64,000 nt of DNA from an uncultured Dialister sp. (GCA_900541485.1 UQJW01000008.1:1-64000); one strand, 5' to 3'; counted from the first letter of the stretch, positions 51,159 through 59,962 are shown. Notes: generated from the letters alone by a model not told the origin. Made by a program: numbers and translations.

Positions 51159-51613
51159 TTCTCATGTACCAACCGTGAAAACAAAGCGGTGCAGCCTTTC
51201 TTTATGTCCCGGTAAGCCGTTTCATAATCACCGGTATACCAGGGATCGGCGACACCCCTGTTTTCCCCGCACCACGAAAGAAGAAGCGACACTTTTTTCT
51301 CCCTGTCATTTCCCGTATACCGCATCAAATCCCTTTCATTTGCCTCGTCCATAGCGATGATATAATCATTATTCTCATAATCGGCCGCCGTAAAAAGACG
51401 GGCCGCCCGGGGCGTGAAAGAAATATGCCTGGCAAGAAGCAATTTTTTCACCGGCGGATACATATCATTTCCCAGCTCATCGGTATGAGCAGCCGCACTG
51501 GAAACAGAGAAATCATCTTCCCTGCCTGCCTTTGCGATAATATCTTTCATCACAAATTCCGCCATAGGGGAGCGGCAAATATTTCCGTGACAAACAAATA
51601 AAATTTTTATCAT
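51155..51613 (-). CDS. Low-molecular-weight protein-tyrosine phosphatase
   Basis: A 152-residue LMW-PTP. Seen: the P-loop VCHGNICRSPMAE (nucleophile Cys at about 8, Arg at about 14) and the acid loop DPWYTGD (Asp about 123) that acts as general acid. All key residues are present, so it should be active. GGAGG precedes ATG 51613. It is coupled to the FliB-like gene. Role in dephosphorylating protein tyrosine (capsule regulators) or arginine is inference. Compare the inactive-looking relative at 63.5 kb. Confidence 0.9.
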   Translation of the reverse strand: MIKILFVCHGNICRSPMAEFVMKDIIAKAGREDDFSVSSAAAHTDELGNDMYPPVKKLLLARHISFTPRAARLFTAADYENNDYIIAMDEANERDLMRYTGNDREKKVSLLLSWCGENRGVADPWYTGDYETAYRDIKKGCTALFSRLVHEK

Positions 51614-51699
51614 AAATCCTCCGGGACAGCAAAAATAAAAACGGACATTCTTTACTTTTACTATATCACAGAGAAACCGTTTTTCGTTCCCGCCTTTGC

Positions 51700-52285
51700 G
51701 TTTCTACTCATACTTGCCCCTTCCGTCAGCTCCGCTGACACCTTAGCCAAGGCAAAGCGTCTCACACACTTTTACAGCGTCGCTCCGCTCCTCGAAAAGC
51801 GGTTCGCTTGCTTCCCGTCATCCGGGGACGGCTTGCGATTTGCATTCTTTCCTTTTTACACAACAGTAAAAAATTCTTTGGAAACGCAATTCACCCTTGC
51901 CGTCATTCTTGAGCAGTGGATAGAATCGGAATGATGACAGGAGAAAAAACATCATGTGACTCTTAGCGAAGAATCCGGCATAGGATATCGTTAAAAGCGT
52001 ATATAAAATAATAAAACTATGAATTTTTTCTTCCTTAGCGTCAGCTGTCCCCGACTTCGGGGAAAGTACCGAGCAAAGCGAGGCGAAAGGGGCGAGCTTG
52101 CGTACACAGGTGAGAATATTTAAATCTTGCAACCGCTGCCCAGATTCTTACCGCCCCCGTTGGTCGGGTATGGCGTTTCACTCATTTTTACAGCGTCGCT
52201 TTGCTCCTCGAAAAATGGTTCACTTGCCATCACTTCGTTCAAGAATGACAGGCAGATATTTAATACCGCTCTGTAAGAAACCGCT
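51700..52285. repeat. Intergenic modular repeat block 11
   Basis: At 51742-51815 the nested element (AAGCGTCTCACACACTTTTACAG-type core) interrupts the stretch between GCTGACACCTT and the GGGGACGG arm. Also the CATTCTTGAGCAGTGG ... GAAGAATCCGGCA module (51900-51980), CCCCGACTTCGGGG (52048), and a second nested copy (52148-52232). Confidence 0.8.
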
Positions 52286-52301
52286 TTTTCTTTTCTGAAA
52301 G

Positions 52302-52346
52302 CAATATAAAAACCCTACGGAGTACATTCCGCGGGGTTTTATATTT
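52302..52346 (-). terminator. Terminator of the hicB-like gene
   Basis: AAAACCC...GGGTTTT with an inner CGG/CCG stem, T-rich on the minus strand. Confidence 0.75.
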
Positions 52347-52383
52347 TATGGATACGCTTTGACCGTTTTATATTTTCGGTTCT

Positions 52384-52677
52384 TTACTCCATGCTTTTTA
52401 TCATTGCTTTTCTATATTCAGCCGTATCTGCATGAACCATAGCAATAAAATCATTTTTGTTTTTTATGCTTATTGTCCCGGGAGATGACGGCTCCGGAAT
52501 TTTTTCATTTCTTTCTTCTTTTTCCCACAACATTAGATTTAATGCGTCTGTTGCCATTTCTAACGCTTCAGAACGCGTTTCTCCCTGACTGTAACAACCG
52601 CTGATATCAGGAAAAGATACAGAAAAACCGCCTTTCTTTTCGTGACAAAATAAAGCAGGATACGTATATTTCATCAT
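52384..52677 (-). CDS. HicB-family antitoxin-like protein, no HicA partner
   Basis: A 97-residue HicB-like protein. Seen: the partial RNase H-like fold MKYTYPALFCHEKKGGFSVSFPDISGCYSQGETRSEAL reported as a region, with the family's V-x-F-P-D-[IL]-x-G-C pattern and ALEMATDALNLML. ATG 52677 or 52674 follows AAAGGTTGGG. HicB normally binds and neutralises the HicA mRNA interferase encoded next to it, but no HicA-like gene is found within several hundred bases on either side. It may be a solitary regulator or a remnant. Confidence 0.8.
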   Translation of the reverse strand: MMKYTYPALFCHEKKGGFSVSFPDISGCYSQGETRSEALEMATDALNLMLWEKEERNEKIPEPSSPGTISIKNKNDFIAMVHADTAEYRKAMIKSME

Positions 52678-52696
52678 CAAACCCAACCTTTCTCTT

Positions 52697-52831
52697 TTAT
52701 AATTCATTTTCGATGTATGCAAGCATTTCCGGACAAGCGGGAACTACTTTTTACAGTTCTGACATCAAATCTCTTTCAAGTCTTGCAATATTTCCTGTCA
52801 TTTCCTTATTTCCCGACAGGGTTTGTAATAT
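52697..52831 (-). pseudogene. Possible degraded 3' extension of the 52.9-kb gene
   Basis: Directly in frame after the stop of the gene at 52832-53104, 26 sense codons (ILQTLSGNKEMTGNIARLER...), one TAA, then 17 codons (KVVPACPEMLAYIENEL) to a final stop. The protein-like quality of both stretches suggests a formerly longer or separate gene broken by two stop codons. Chance is possible. Confidence 0.3.
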
Positions 52832-53104
52832 TTATTGCTCTCGTAATTGCTGTAATAACTTATTTATGAGCTTAAATTGTCCGATGGCTTCCTGTACTTC
52901 TTCTATTGTTTTCATACCCATCAGGTTGTGCAATGTTTCTTTTGTTTTGTCAAAAAGAATGACCATAGGCGTATTTTTTTCTTTTTCATCGTCCGGATCA
53001 ATATGATGAGATTCAAAATAATTCAAAAAATCTGCAATTAATCCGAAGTAAGCTTCAAACATAATTTCTTTTTTTAATGCCCGGTCATAATTTGAGTTTT
53101 CCAT
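52832..53104 (-). CDS. Small hypothetical protein, paralogue of the 5.2-kb gene
   Basis: A 90-residue helical, acidic protein. Seen: YFGLIADFLNYFESHHIDPDD, then TPMVILFDKTKETLHNL and a C-terminal IGQFKLINKLLQQLRE helix. It can be aligned by eye over most of its length with the protein at 5165-5479, sharing YxxLIxDxxxY and a following ID pair. It lies 43 nt downstream of the RelB/DUF6290-like gene, where a RelE toxin would normally be, but it does not look like RelE. Function unknown. Confidence 0.55.
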   Translation of the reverse strand: MENSNYDRALKKEIMFEAYFGLIADFLNYFESHHIDPDDEKEKNTPMVILFDKTKETLHNLMGMKTIEEVQEAIGQFKLINKLLQQLREQ

Positions 53105-53147
53105 AATTTACCTTCTTTTTTATTTCTTCTCCTCCGGTTGCGTTATT

Positions 53148-53372
53148 TTATTTTCTCTCTAATTCTTCCCACAGTTTTTCAATAGGTTCGCTTTTTTTAT
53201 TATCTTTCAGATAGTCTTCGTAGGCTTCATTGGCCACTTTCACATCATATTCATCTTCAATGCGTTCCATAACAATGTTTCTTATGAATTCGGATACCGT
53301 GATTCCTTTCATTTCGGCACATTTTTTTAAAAATGTTTCATCTGCTTCACTCAATTCTAAAGATATCGTCAT
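53148..53372 (-). CDS. RelB/DinJ-like (DUF6290) antitoxin, no RelE partner
   Basis: A 74-residue ribbon-helix-helix antitoxin-like protein. Seen: MTISLELSEADETFLKKCAEMKGITVSEFIRNIVMERIEDEYD reported as a region, the standard RHH/DUF6290 opening, then NEAYEDYLKDNKKSEPIEKLW. Such genes are nearly always followed by a RelE-type toxin gene; here the next gene downstream is an unrelated 90-residue protein. It may be an orphan antitoxin. Confidence 0.75.
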   Translation of the reverse strand: MTISLELSEADETFLKKCAEMKGITVSEFIRNIVMERIEDEYDVKVANEAYEDYLKDNKKSEPIEKLWEELERK

Positions 53373-53470
53373 GATAAATTCTCCTCTCTTATATCATATA
53401 CCGTATTCCGCTTTTGTTTTTGTGTCAATTTCTGTAAATAACCCTTATCCGAAAATGGTATCTGCACTTT

Positions 53471-53881
53471 TTATTTCGGCTCATTTTCTTCTTCGTTTGT
53501 TTCCGCAAAAGAAAGACGGAAAGACAGGTCATCGGTCCATTTTTTCATCTCTTCCCGTACCATGTAGGGCGGTGTCGTTTCAGTGCCGCCCACCGTATTC
53601 GGCAGGGTCTTGAAGTGTCCGCCCCGGCCGTCGATACGGGTGAGGAGAATTCTGTTGATTTCTTTGACTTCCTCAAGAGTGATATTTTCTTTTTCGTGTG
53701 CCCGCAGGTACATCATGAGTTCTTTGTAATTGACGACTTCATTCACTTCGGTGCGTTCCGTTACCGGTGTATCTCCTGTAAGAAGACGCTCCGTTTCTTC
53801 TTCTGTCAGTGTATTTCCCTCGATGGCGGTGCTGTGGTGTGCCATTCTCACCATGACGGATTGCCGGTAGGCTTTATTCAT
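53471..53881 (-). CDS. Truncated Fic-like protein lacking the catalytic motif
   Basis: A 136-residue protein matching only the N-terminal half of Fic proteins. Seen: the inhibitory helix motif STAIEGN ([ST]xxxE[GN]) at about 17-23, and LEEVKEINRILLTRIDGRGGHFKTLP, the first part of the Fic fold. It stops before the HPFx(D/E)GNGR loop that catalyses AMP transfer, so it cannot be an active transferase. No continuation is visible after the stop. AAGGAA precedes ATG 53881. It follows the M48 protease gene by 34 nt. Either a truncated relic or a domain kept for regulation. Confidence 0.75.
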   Translation of the reverse strand: MNKAYRQSVMVRMAHHSTAIEGNTLTEEETERLLTGDTPVTERTEVNEVVNYKELMMYLRAHEKENITLEEVKEINRILLTRIDGRGGHFKTLPNTVGGTETTPPYMVREEMKKWTDDLSFRLSFAETNEEENEPK

Positions 53882-53915
53882 AATGCTTCCTTTATCCTTC
53901 CTCTTACCCGCTTCG

Positions 53916-54839
53916 TCATTCTTCTTCGGGCAGGTAATTTTTCCCTGTCTGTTTCATAATACTTTTGATTCTGCTCTTTGTCCGCGGGTGATCCAGCGAA
54001 AGAACGGACCACCACGGAGCATCGCCATAAAACTTGTACAGCCTGTACAGTCCCTGTGCCATTTCTTCTCCGAGTCCTACCTTGACGGCATAGGCATCGG
54101 CTTTGTATTCCACATGGCGGTTAAAAAACAGGTGAATCACTCGTGTCGGTAAGTAAATCAAAAAGGAATAGGCGGTCACGAAGAGGCTGATCAGTAAAGC
54201 AAATGCAAAGGTAACCAGTCCCAAAAGGGGAATGAATCGGAACAGATTCAAGATATACACGCAGGCTACTAATATTTTCAGGAAAAACAGGCTGAGCATC
54301 GTGATTCCCCGGGTTATATTCATGAAAATAACATCTTTATTTCTGTGATGTCCCATTTCATGAGCGATGATTCCCGCTATTTCATTGACGGGAAAGGCGG
54401 AGAGCAAACCGCTTGTGACGGTGATGTCTTTTACTCCCGATGCCAACGCATTCATTTCCGGTGTCCTTTGCACGAAATATCTATATTTCCCGGGATCCAC
54501 CTTTGTTTTTTCCTTGATATACCGGAAAACTTCCTCCAGTTTTTCCTGTTCTTCCGCCACCGGTCTTTCCTGTCCCAAAGAAATTCTTTGCAACCGCCGT
54601 GTGACGGGGAAATAAGGAAATACAAAGCTCCAAAGGATACAAACTAAAAAAATCAGGGACGCCAGTTCTGCCGTGAAAACCGTGTCCTGATTCGCCGGTA
54701 TATGAAAATAGGGAAGTACGGCTGTCCAAAAAGCATCCATCCGCGGAACGGGGTACAGTTCTCTCCCTATAGCAAATACAGGGAGAATCAGCACCATATT
54801 GACTATAAAATTCAGAATGCATTGAAGAAGAATCCACAT
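53916..54839 (-). CDS. M48 family (HtpX-like) membrane metalloprotease
   Basis: A 307-residue integral membrane zinc protease. Seen: two N-terminal helices (about 7-27 and 50-70), GVKDITVTSGLLSAFPVNE, the zinc motif IIAHEMGHHRN (HEMGH) with a third ligand Glu in NRHVEYKADAYAVKVG, and two more helices between (about 190-240). Catalytic domain faces the cytosol; family members degrade misfolded membrane proteins. ATG 54839 is chosen with GGAGAA upstream. It is cotranscribed with the Fic-like fragment. Confidence 0.88.
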   Translation of the reverse strand: MWILLQCILNFIVNMVLILPVFAIGRELYPVPRMDAFWTAVLPYFHIPANQDTVFTAELASLIFLVCILWSFVFPYFPVTRRLQRISLGQERPVAEEQEKLEEVFRYIKEKTKVDPGKYRYFVQRTPEMNALASGVKDITVTSGLLSAFPVNEIAGIIAHEMGHHRNKDVIFMNITRGITMLSLFFLKILVACVYILNLFRFIPLLGLVTFAFALLISLFVTAYSFLIYLPTRVIHLFFNRHVEYKADAYAVKVGLGEEMAQGLYRLYKFYGDAPWWSVLSLDHPRTKSRIKSIMKQTGKNYLPEEE

Positions 54840-54944
54840 TTGACGTTCTCCACGTATACAAATCAACCGCAATCATACAATTGGCAGGTATTTCGGTCGT
54901 TCATCAGTTCATAAATTTTATTGTAGCACAGAAAAAATCTTACG

Positions 54945-55440
54945 TTTCTGCTCATACTTGCCCCTTTCGTCAACCTATCGGTTGACACTTTCCCCGACAA
55001 GCGGGGACAGCTTTCGATTTGTATTCTTTTCTTTTTACACAACAGTAAAAAATTCTTTGGAAACGCAATTCACCCCTGCCGTCATTCTTGAGCGGTGTAT
55101 AGAACCGGAATGATAACAGGAGAAAAAACATCATGTGACTCTTAGCGAAGAATCCGGCAAGGGATACACATAAATGCGTATACAAATATAAAACTATGAA
55201 TTCTTTCTCTTTAGTGTCAGCTGCCCCCGCTTACGGGGGAAGTGCCGAGCCTTGCGAGGCGATAGGGGCAAGCTTGCGTACACAGGCAAGAATATTTACT
55301 TCTTGCAACCTCTGCCCGGATTCTTACCGCTCCCGTTGGTCGGGTATGGCGTCTCACACACTTTTACAGCGTCGCTCCGCCCCTCGAAAAGTGGTTCGCT
55401 TGCTTCCCGACAAGCGGGAACAGCTTTTTTTGCATGCGTC
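54945..55440. repeat. Intergenic modular repeat block 12
   Basis: GTCAACCTATCGGTTGAC and CCCCGACAAGCGGGG (54968-55006), CATTCTTGAGCGGTG ... GAAGAATCCGGCA (55083-55160), CCCCCGCTTACGGGGGA (55225), and the nested TTTTACAGCGTCGCTCCG element (55327-55405). Confidence 0.8.
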
Positions 55441-55478
55441 ATTTTGATATTTTTTAAACCGGCGGTTCTTATTTTCTA

Positions 55479-56429
55479 TTATTTACCTTTAGAAATTTTC
55501 TCTATGGCCCGTTTCTGGATTTTGACTTGGTCTATGGGGATTTCTCCTTTCGGCCCGAACAGTTCGTGCGTCAAAAACTCCGGTTCTGCGGCTTCTACGA
55601 TACGGGCAGCCGCACTTGTTCTGAACGGGTTGTGGCGGTCGATGGAGGTAATGTGTTTCATAATCGTGTTTCCGTCAAGGTTCTCCGGCGGAGTGTCGGG
55701 ACAGGATTTCCTGTATGCCCCGGAGAGGGAGCAGGAGAGATGCATGCCCCGGATCAGGGATTTCATGCTTCCCAGGCGGTGAATCATCCGGATAATATAG
55801 TCCGCTCCGTCGTCTTCCGTTTCAAGGTCGGGGTTCGTATTCATATAGTGTCCGGTGTCGAGTACGATGCCCGTATTATTTCCCGGTAAGAGTGAAAAGA
55901 AATAGTCTGTTTCTTCCGGAGAAAGTGTGCATAGGCCCGGCCAAAAAATATTTTCAAAGAGGATTTCCACGTTTTCCGGTATTTCTTTGTATACTTCTTT
56001 GTAAATTTCAGCCGTACAGGTGAGTACTTCTTTTGAGGTGTAGTGAAATTTCCTTGTCCACGTTTCTTCCACAAGGCAGTCCGCCACGTGCCATACAAGG
56101 TAGGACGGTTCTTCTGCCAGCGCGGCACGGATATTTTTTTTGATTTCTTCTATCCATTTTTCGGGAGTGTCTGCCCCGTAGCAGGCAATGAGTGATTGTT
56201 TATCCGGGTATTGTTTCTGGACCCGTTTTTTGTTACCCAAATAAAAGTCCATCCAGGTGGGCCAGAATTTCAGGTGGGCACCGACAGTCAGCCGTGTGAA
56301 CGGCGAGGGTGACGGTGTCGTCCCGTATATCAGGTTTTCAATTCCGTCCAGTCCGAGGGAACGAATCAGTTCTGTCGTTTCCGTTTCCGATTCACCGGGC
56401 ATGACGTAGTGGCTGACGCTTTCTAACAT
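55479..56429 (-). CDS. Xylose isomerase-like TIM-barrel protein
   Basis: A 316-residue protein of the AP endonuclease 2/xylose isomerase-like TIM-barrel superfamily. Seen: VEILFENIFWPG, IVLDTGHYMN, IRGMHLSCSLSG and EFLTHELFG, which supply the Glu, Asp, His and Glu ligands of the divalent metal site. It lacks the features of a classical EndoIV. It would act on a sugar or polyol derivative, or be a DNA-repair relative; substrate unknown. ATG 56429 follows a weak AGAGAA. Monocistronic between repeat blocks. Confidence 0.7.
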   Translation of the reverse strand: MLESVSHYVMPGESETETTELIRSLGLDGIENLIYGTTPSPSPFTRLTVGAHLKFWPTWMDFYLGNKKRVQKQYPDKQSLIACYGADTPEKWIEEIKKNIRAALAEEPSYLVWHVADCLVEETWTRKFHYTSKEVLTCTAEIYKEVYKEIPENVEILFENIFWPGLCTLSPEETDYFFSLLPGNNTGIVLDTGHYMNTNPDLETEDDGADYIIRMIHRLGSMKSLIRGMHLSCSLSGAYRKSCPDTPPENLDGNTIMKHITSIDRHNPFRTSAAARIVEAAEPEFLTHELFGPKGEIPIDQVKIQKRAIEKISKGK

Positions 56430-56569
56430 GGCATTCTCTTTTCTTTTTTAATTTATCAACAGGAAATCTGCGGGCTTGCCGTCCGGCTGATTTTACAGAA
56501 ATACGTATTTCTTCTCTTTTGTGTTGACTCATACGGATTATGCATTCTTTCGTTTTTATTCATATTAAA

Positions 56570-57445
56570 AACAACATTTAATACCTGTATCCTCTGCCGG
56601 ATTCTTCACTCAGAGGCAATTTCTATTTATCACGTTGTCGTCATACGGATTTTTACCGCCGTTCTAGAATGACAGGGCAGACAGGTAATACCGCTCTGTA
56701 AGAAACTTTTTTACGTTTCTGCTCACACTTTCCCCTTCCGGCGGCTCCGCCGCCACCTTCCCCGACAAGCGGGGACGGCTTTTTGGTACGAGTCATTTCG
56801 GTATTTTTTGTTTTTACTTATATAAAATAACATTTAACTCCTGCATTTTCTGCCTAGATTCTTACCGCTCCCGTTGGTCGGGTATGGCGTTTCACACACT
56901 TTTATAGCGTCGCTTCGCTCCTCGAAAAGTGGTTCACTTGCCATCACTTCGTTCGAGAATGACAATGCAAGTATTTAATGCCGTTGAAAAACGCAATTCA
57001 CCCCTGCCGTCATTCTTGAGCGGTAGGCAGAATCGGAATGATGACGGGAGAAAAAACATCATGTGACTCTTAGCGAAGAATCCGGCATAGGATATCGTTA
57101 AAAGCGTATATAAAATAATAAAAACTATGAATTCTTTTTTCCTTAGTCGTTCGCTTCCCCCGAACTCGGAGGGAAGTGCCGAGCCTTGCGAGGCGATAGG
57201 GGCATGCTTGCGTACACAGGTAAGAACATTTACTTCTTGCAACCTCTGCCCGGATTCTTCACTCAGAGGCAACTATCTTTTATCACGTTATAGTCATACG
57301 GATTTTTACGACCGTTCAAGAATGACAGGCAGATATTTAATACCATTCTGCAAGAAACTCTTTTATGTTTCTGCTCACACTTGCCCCTTCCGACGGCTCC
57401 ACCATCACCTTCCCCGTGTCCGGGGGACGGCTTTTATGTGTGAGT
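56570..57445. repeat. Intergenic modular repeat block 13
   Basis: The longest block. The filled site is at 56857-56965, where the 81-bp nested element (56864-56944) splits GATTCTT|CACTTCGTTCGAGAATG; its flanks match the empty site in block 8. Also CCGGCGGCTCCGCCGCCACC (56735), CATTCTTGAGCGGTAGG (57009), CCCCCGAACTCGGAGGG (57157), and CCGACGGCTCCACCATCACC (57388). Confidence 0.85.
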
Positions 57446-57465
57446 CAATTCGTTATTTTTCGTTT

Positions 57466-58461
57466 TCAGTATCCTTTGATTTGTTTTTCTTCTGTCATGT
57501 CAAAGAGGATGGGGCCGTAGGCGGCGTTGGCCATGGCTTTGATGGCGTAGACGCAGTTTTGTGAGGCGGCGTAGATGTAGCGGTCATCCAGGGTTTTTAT
57601 GTTTTTGGCGGCTCTCATATTCTGAACCGCCGGATTTTGGAAGAATTCATTTCTGAATTTGCCGGCTCCCGTTTCGTCGGATTTCCTGTCGGAGGAGACG
57701 ATGAAGAAGTCGGGGTCCGATTTTACGACGAGTTCCTGGGCGAGAAGCTGTCCGTTCGATACTCCCGCTTCGCCGATGGCGTTTCTGATTCTCGCTCTGG
57801 TGAGGAGTTCGTGGTACATCGAGCCGGGACCACCGTAGCGGCTCATCTGGGTGACGAGGAAGGCTTTCGGGATTTTGTCCGTTCTTTGTCCCAGTATGGC
57901 ATCGATTTCTGCCAGTTGTCTGTCCATTTCGGCAATTACTTTTTCGCCCCGTTCTTTTTCTCCTGCCGCGGCGGCAATGATTTCGATGTCCTGCTTAACT
58001 TGGTCAAGGGATTTCGGGCCGTCGATTTGAATGACCGGGTAGCCGAGATTTCTCCACAGTTCCAGTTCCTTCGGTTTCGTGTACGACGAGGCGACAATGA
58101 GATCCGGGGCCGCTTGGGTAAGGATTTCCATGGAGAGGCCGTTCAGGGGCATGGTGAGGGAAATATTTTTTGTTTCTTCGGAAATATAGGAAATCGCCGG
58201 GTCTTTGTCGGCTGTAAAGCAGGCGACAAGACGGTCCGGTTCTACGACACCGAGGAGCATGGTGTCGATGGATGAAGAGGTTCCCAATATGCGCCGCGGT
58301 TTGTGGGGCAGTGTGACGGTATGTCCGAATGCGTCAGTCACCTGATAGGCGGAAGAGTCGGCAGGCGTTTCCGTTTTTTTCATGGAGCAGCCTGTAAAAA
58401 GAAGTACCGCTAAAAGAAACAGTATGGTACAAATGACGGACCTCTTTGCTGTATTTTCCAT
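57466..58461 (-). CDS. ABC transporter substrate-binding lipoprotein, iron/cobalamin type
   Basis: A 331-residue class III (BtuF/FhuD-like) periplasmic binding lipoprotein. Seen: lipobox LFTGC (Cys about 25), VTDAFGHTVTLPHKPRRILGTSS at the start of lobe 1, LIVASSYTKPKELELW, an interdomain helix near residues 155-185, and SDPDFFIVSSDR in lobe 2. The family binds iron-siderophore, heme or cobalamin. No permease or ATPase gene is adjacent, so it must use a transporter encoded elsewhere. GAAAGGA precedes ATG 58461. It is divergent from uraA. Confidence 0.85.
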   Translation of the reverse strand: MENTAKRSVICTILFLLAVLLFTGCSMKKTETPADSSAYQVTDAFGHTVTLPHKPRRILGTSSSIDTMLLGVVEPDRLVACFTADKDPAISYISEETKNISLTMPLNGLSMEILTQAAPDLIVASSYTKPKELELWRNLGYPVIQIDGPKSLDQVKQDIEIIAAAAGEKERGEKVIAEMDRQLAEIDAILGQRTDKIPKAFLVTQMSRYGGPGSMYHELLTRARIRNAIGEAGVSNGQLLAQELVVKSDPDFFIVSSDRKSDETGAGKFRNEFFQNPAVQNMRAAKNIKTLDDRYIYAASQNCVYAIKAMANAAYGPILFDMTEEKQIKGY

Positions 58462-58573
58462 TTTATATTTCCTTTCTCATGCAAATTTAAGTTCTTTATA
58501 ATTAGTTTAGCGGCGCCGCGGGGAATCGTCAAACCTGTTTTTTATTTTTTTCTCCGTTTTTTGAAAAGGGTTC

Positions 58574-58602
58574 TTGCTTTTACGGCGTGAAAAGTATAAA
58601 AT
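58574..58602 (+). promoter_or_regulatory. Promoter of uraA
   Basis: TTGCTT, 17 nt, TAAAAT; it yields a leader of about 80 nt. Confidence 0.5.
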
Positions 58603-58628
58603 AGGTGAGATAAATTATTGGTCACAGG

Positions 58629-58666
58629 AAAGGGGGGATCGCATCAATGGCGGTCTTCCCTTTTTT
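58629..58666 (+). terminator. Attenuator-like terminator in the uraA leader
   Basis: AAGGGGGGATCGC pairs with GCGGTCTTCCCTT (13 bp with G-U wobbles) around a 7-nt loop and is followed by TTTTTT, all upstream of the uraA ribosome-binding site. This would stop transcripts unless overridden. Confidence 0.6.
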
Positions 58667-58690
58667 GCGGATTAGGTTAAGGGAGATAGT

Positions 58691-59962
58691 ATGGAAAAAA
58701 GAATTATTGATGTAGAAGAAAAGTTACCTCTGCTGCCTACGATTCCACTGAGTCTGCAGCACTTGTTCGCCATGTTCGGCTCGACGGTTCTCGTTCCGTT
58801 CCTTTTAAATGTCGATCCGGCGACTTGTCTTTTCATGAACGGGATCGGTACGCTTTTGTATCTGACAATTTGTAAGTGGAGATTGCCCGCTTATCTGGGC
58901 TCGAGTTTTGCTTTCATTTCTCCTGTACTGGCGGTCACGTCCACGGCAGGTATGTCCTATGCGGATGCCCAGGGAGGGTTCATCTGTTTCGGTCTGTCTT
59001 TCATCGTTCTTGCGTTCCTGGTCAATAAAATCGGGACGTCCTGGATTGATGTTCTTTTCCCGCCGGCAGCAATGGGCGCCATTGTCGCCATCATCGGTTT
59101 GGAGCTTGCGCCTCTTGCCATGAGTATGTCGGGTTTCATCGGTGAAACGCAGGGTATGCCGAATGAAACGGCTATTATTATTTCCATGTTCACCCTGGTG
59201 GTCACGATTCTTGCCACCGTGCTGGGCCGCGGATTTATTTCCATCATTCCGATTCTTATCGGTGTCATTTCCGGCTATATCCTCTCGATTTTCATGGGTG
59301 TCGTAGATTTCACCAAAGTAAAGGAAATCGCCTGGTTCGCCGTGCCGACACTCTATGCACCACATTTCAATTTCAGTGCGATTATGATGATTATGCCCGC
59401 TCTCTTCGTCGTATTTGCCGAGCATTTGGGTCATCTTTTCGTCACCAGTGATATCGTGGGCCGCGACCTCATTAAGGAACCGGGCCTTCACCGTTCTCTT
59501 TTTGCCGACGGTCTTTCCAATGTCATTTCCGGCTGTGTCGGCTCGACGCCAAATACAACGTACGGGGAAAATATGGGTGTCATGGCGATGACCGGCGTAT
59601 ACAGTACCTGGGTCATCGGCGGTGCTGCCGTTTTTGCTATCGTTTTCTCCTTCGTCGGAAAAATTGCGGCTCTCATTCATGCCATTCCTTCGCCTGTCAT
59701 GGGCGGTGTCTGCATTCTCCTCTTCGGCTTCATTGCCGCTTCGGGGATTCGTATGCTTATCGAGAAAAAAGTCAATTACACGAAATCAAGAAATCTGATT
59801 CTCACCGCCGTCACCATGATTTCCGGTCTTTCCGGAGCGACTATTGTCCTCGGACCGGTCCAGCTGAAAGGCATGGGACTTGCTACGGTCGTTGCCATTC
59901 TTTTATCTCTTTCATTCCTTATTTTTGATAAACTCCACATGTCGAATGACGAAAAAGAATAG
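58691..59962 (+). CDS. uraA: Uracil permease, NCS2 family
   Basis: A 423-residue NCS2 uracil:H+ symporter. Seen: IPLSLQHLFAMFGSTVLVPFLL in the first helix, VFAEHLGHLFVTSDI (the UraA-type E-H-x-G-H in helix 8), and the signature GENMGVMAMTGVYS (E where the xanthine carrier has Q). Fourteen helices are expected. AAGGGAG precedes ATG 58691. It pairs by logic with uridine phosphorylase. The leader hairpin suggests control by attenuation. Confidence 0.9.
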   Translation: MEKRIIDVEEKLPLLPTIPLSLQHLFAMFGSTVLVPFLLNVDPATCLFMNGIGTLLYLTICKWRLPAYLGSSFAFISPVLAVTSTAGMSYADAQGGFICFGLSFIVLAFLVNKIGTSWIDVLFPPAAMGAIVAIIGLELAPLAMSMSGFIGETQGMPNETAIIISMFTLVVTILATVLGRGFISIIPILIGVISGYILSIFMGVVDFTKVKEIAWFAVPTLYAPHFNFSAIMMIMPALFVVFAEHLGHLFVTSDIVGRDLIKEPGLHRSLFADGLSNVISGCVGSTPNTTYGENMGVMAMTGVYSTWVIGGAAVFAIVFSFVGKIAALIHAIPSPVMGGVCILLFGFIAASGIRMLIEKKVNYTKSRNLILTAVTMISGLSGATIVLGPVQLKGMGLATVVAILLSLSFLIFDKLHMSNDEKE

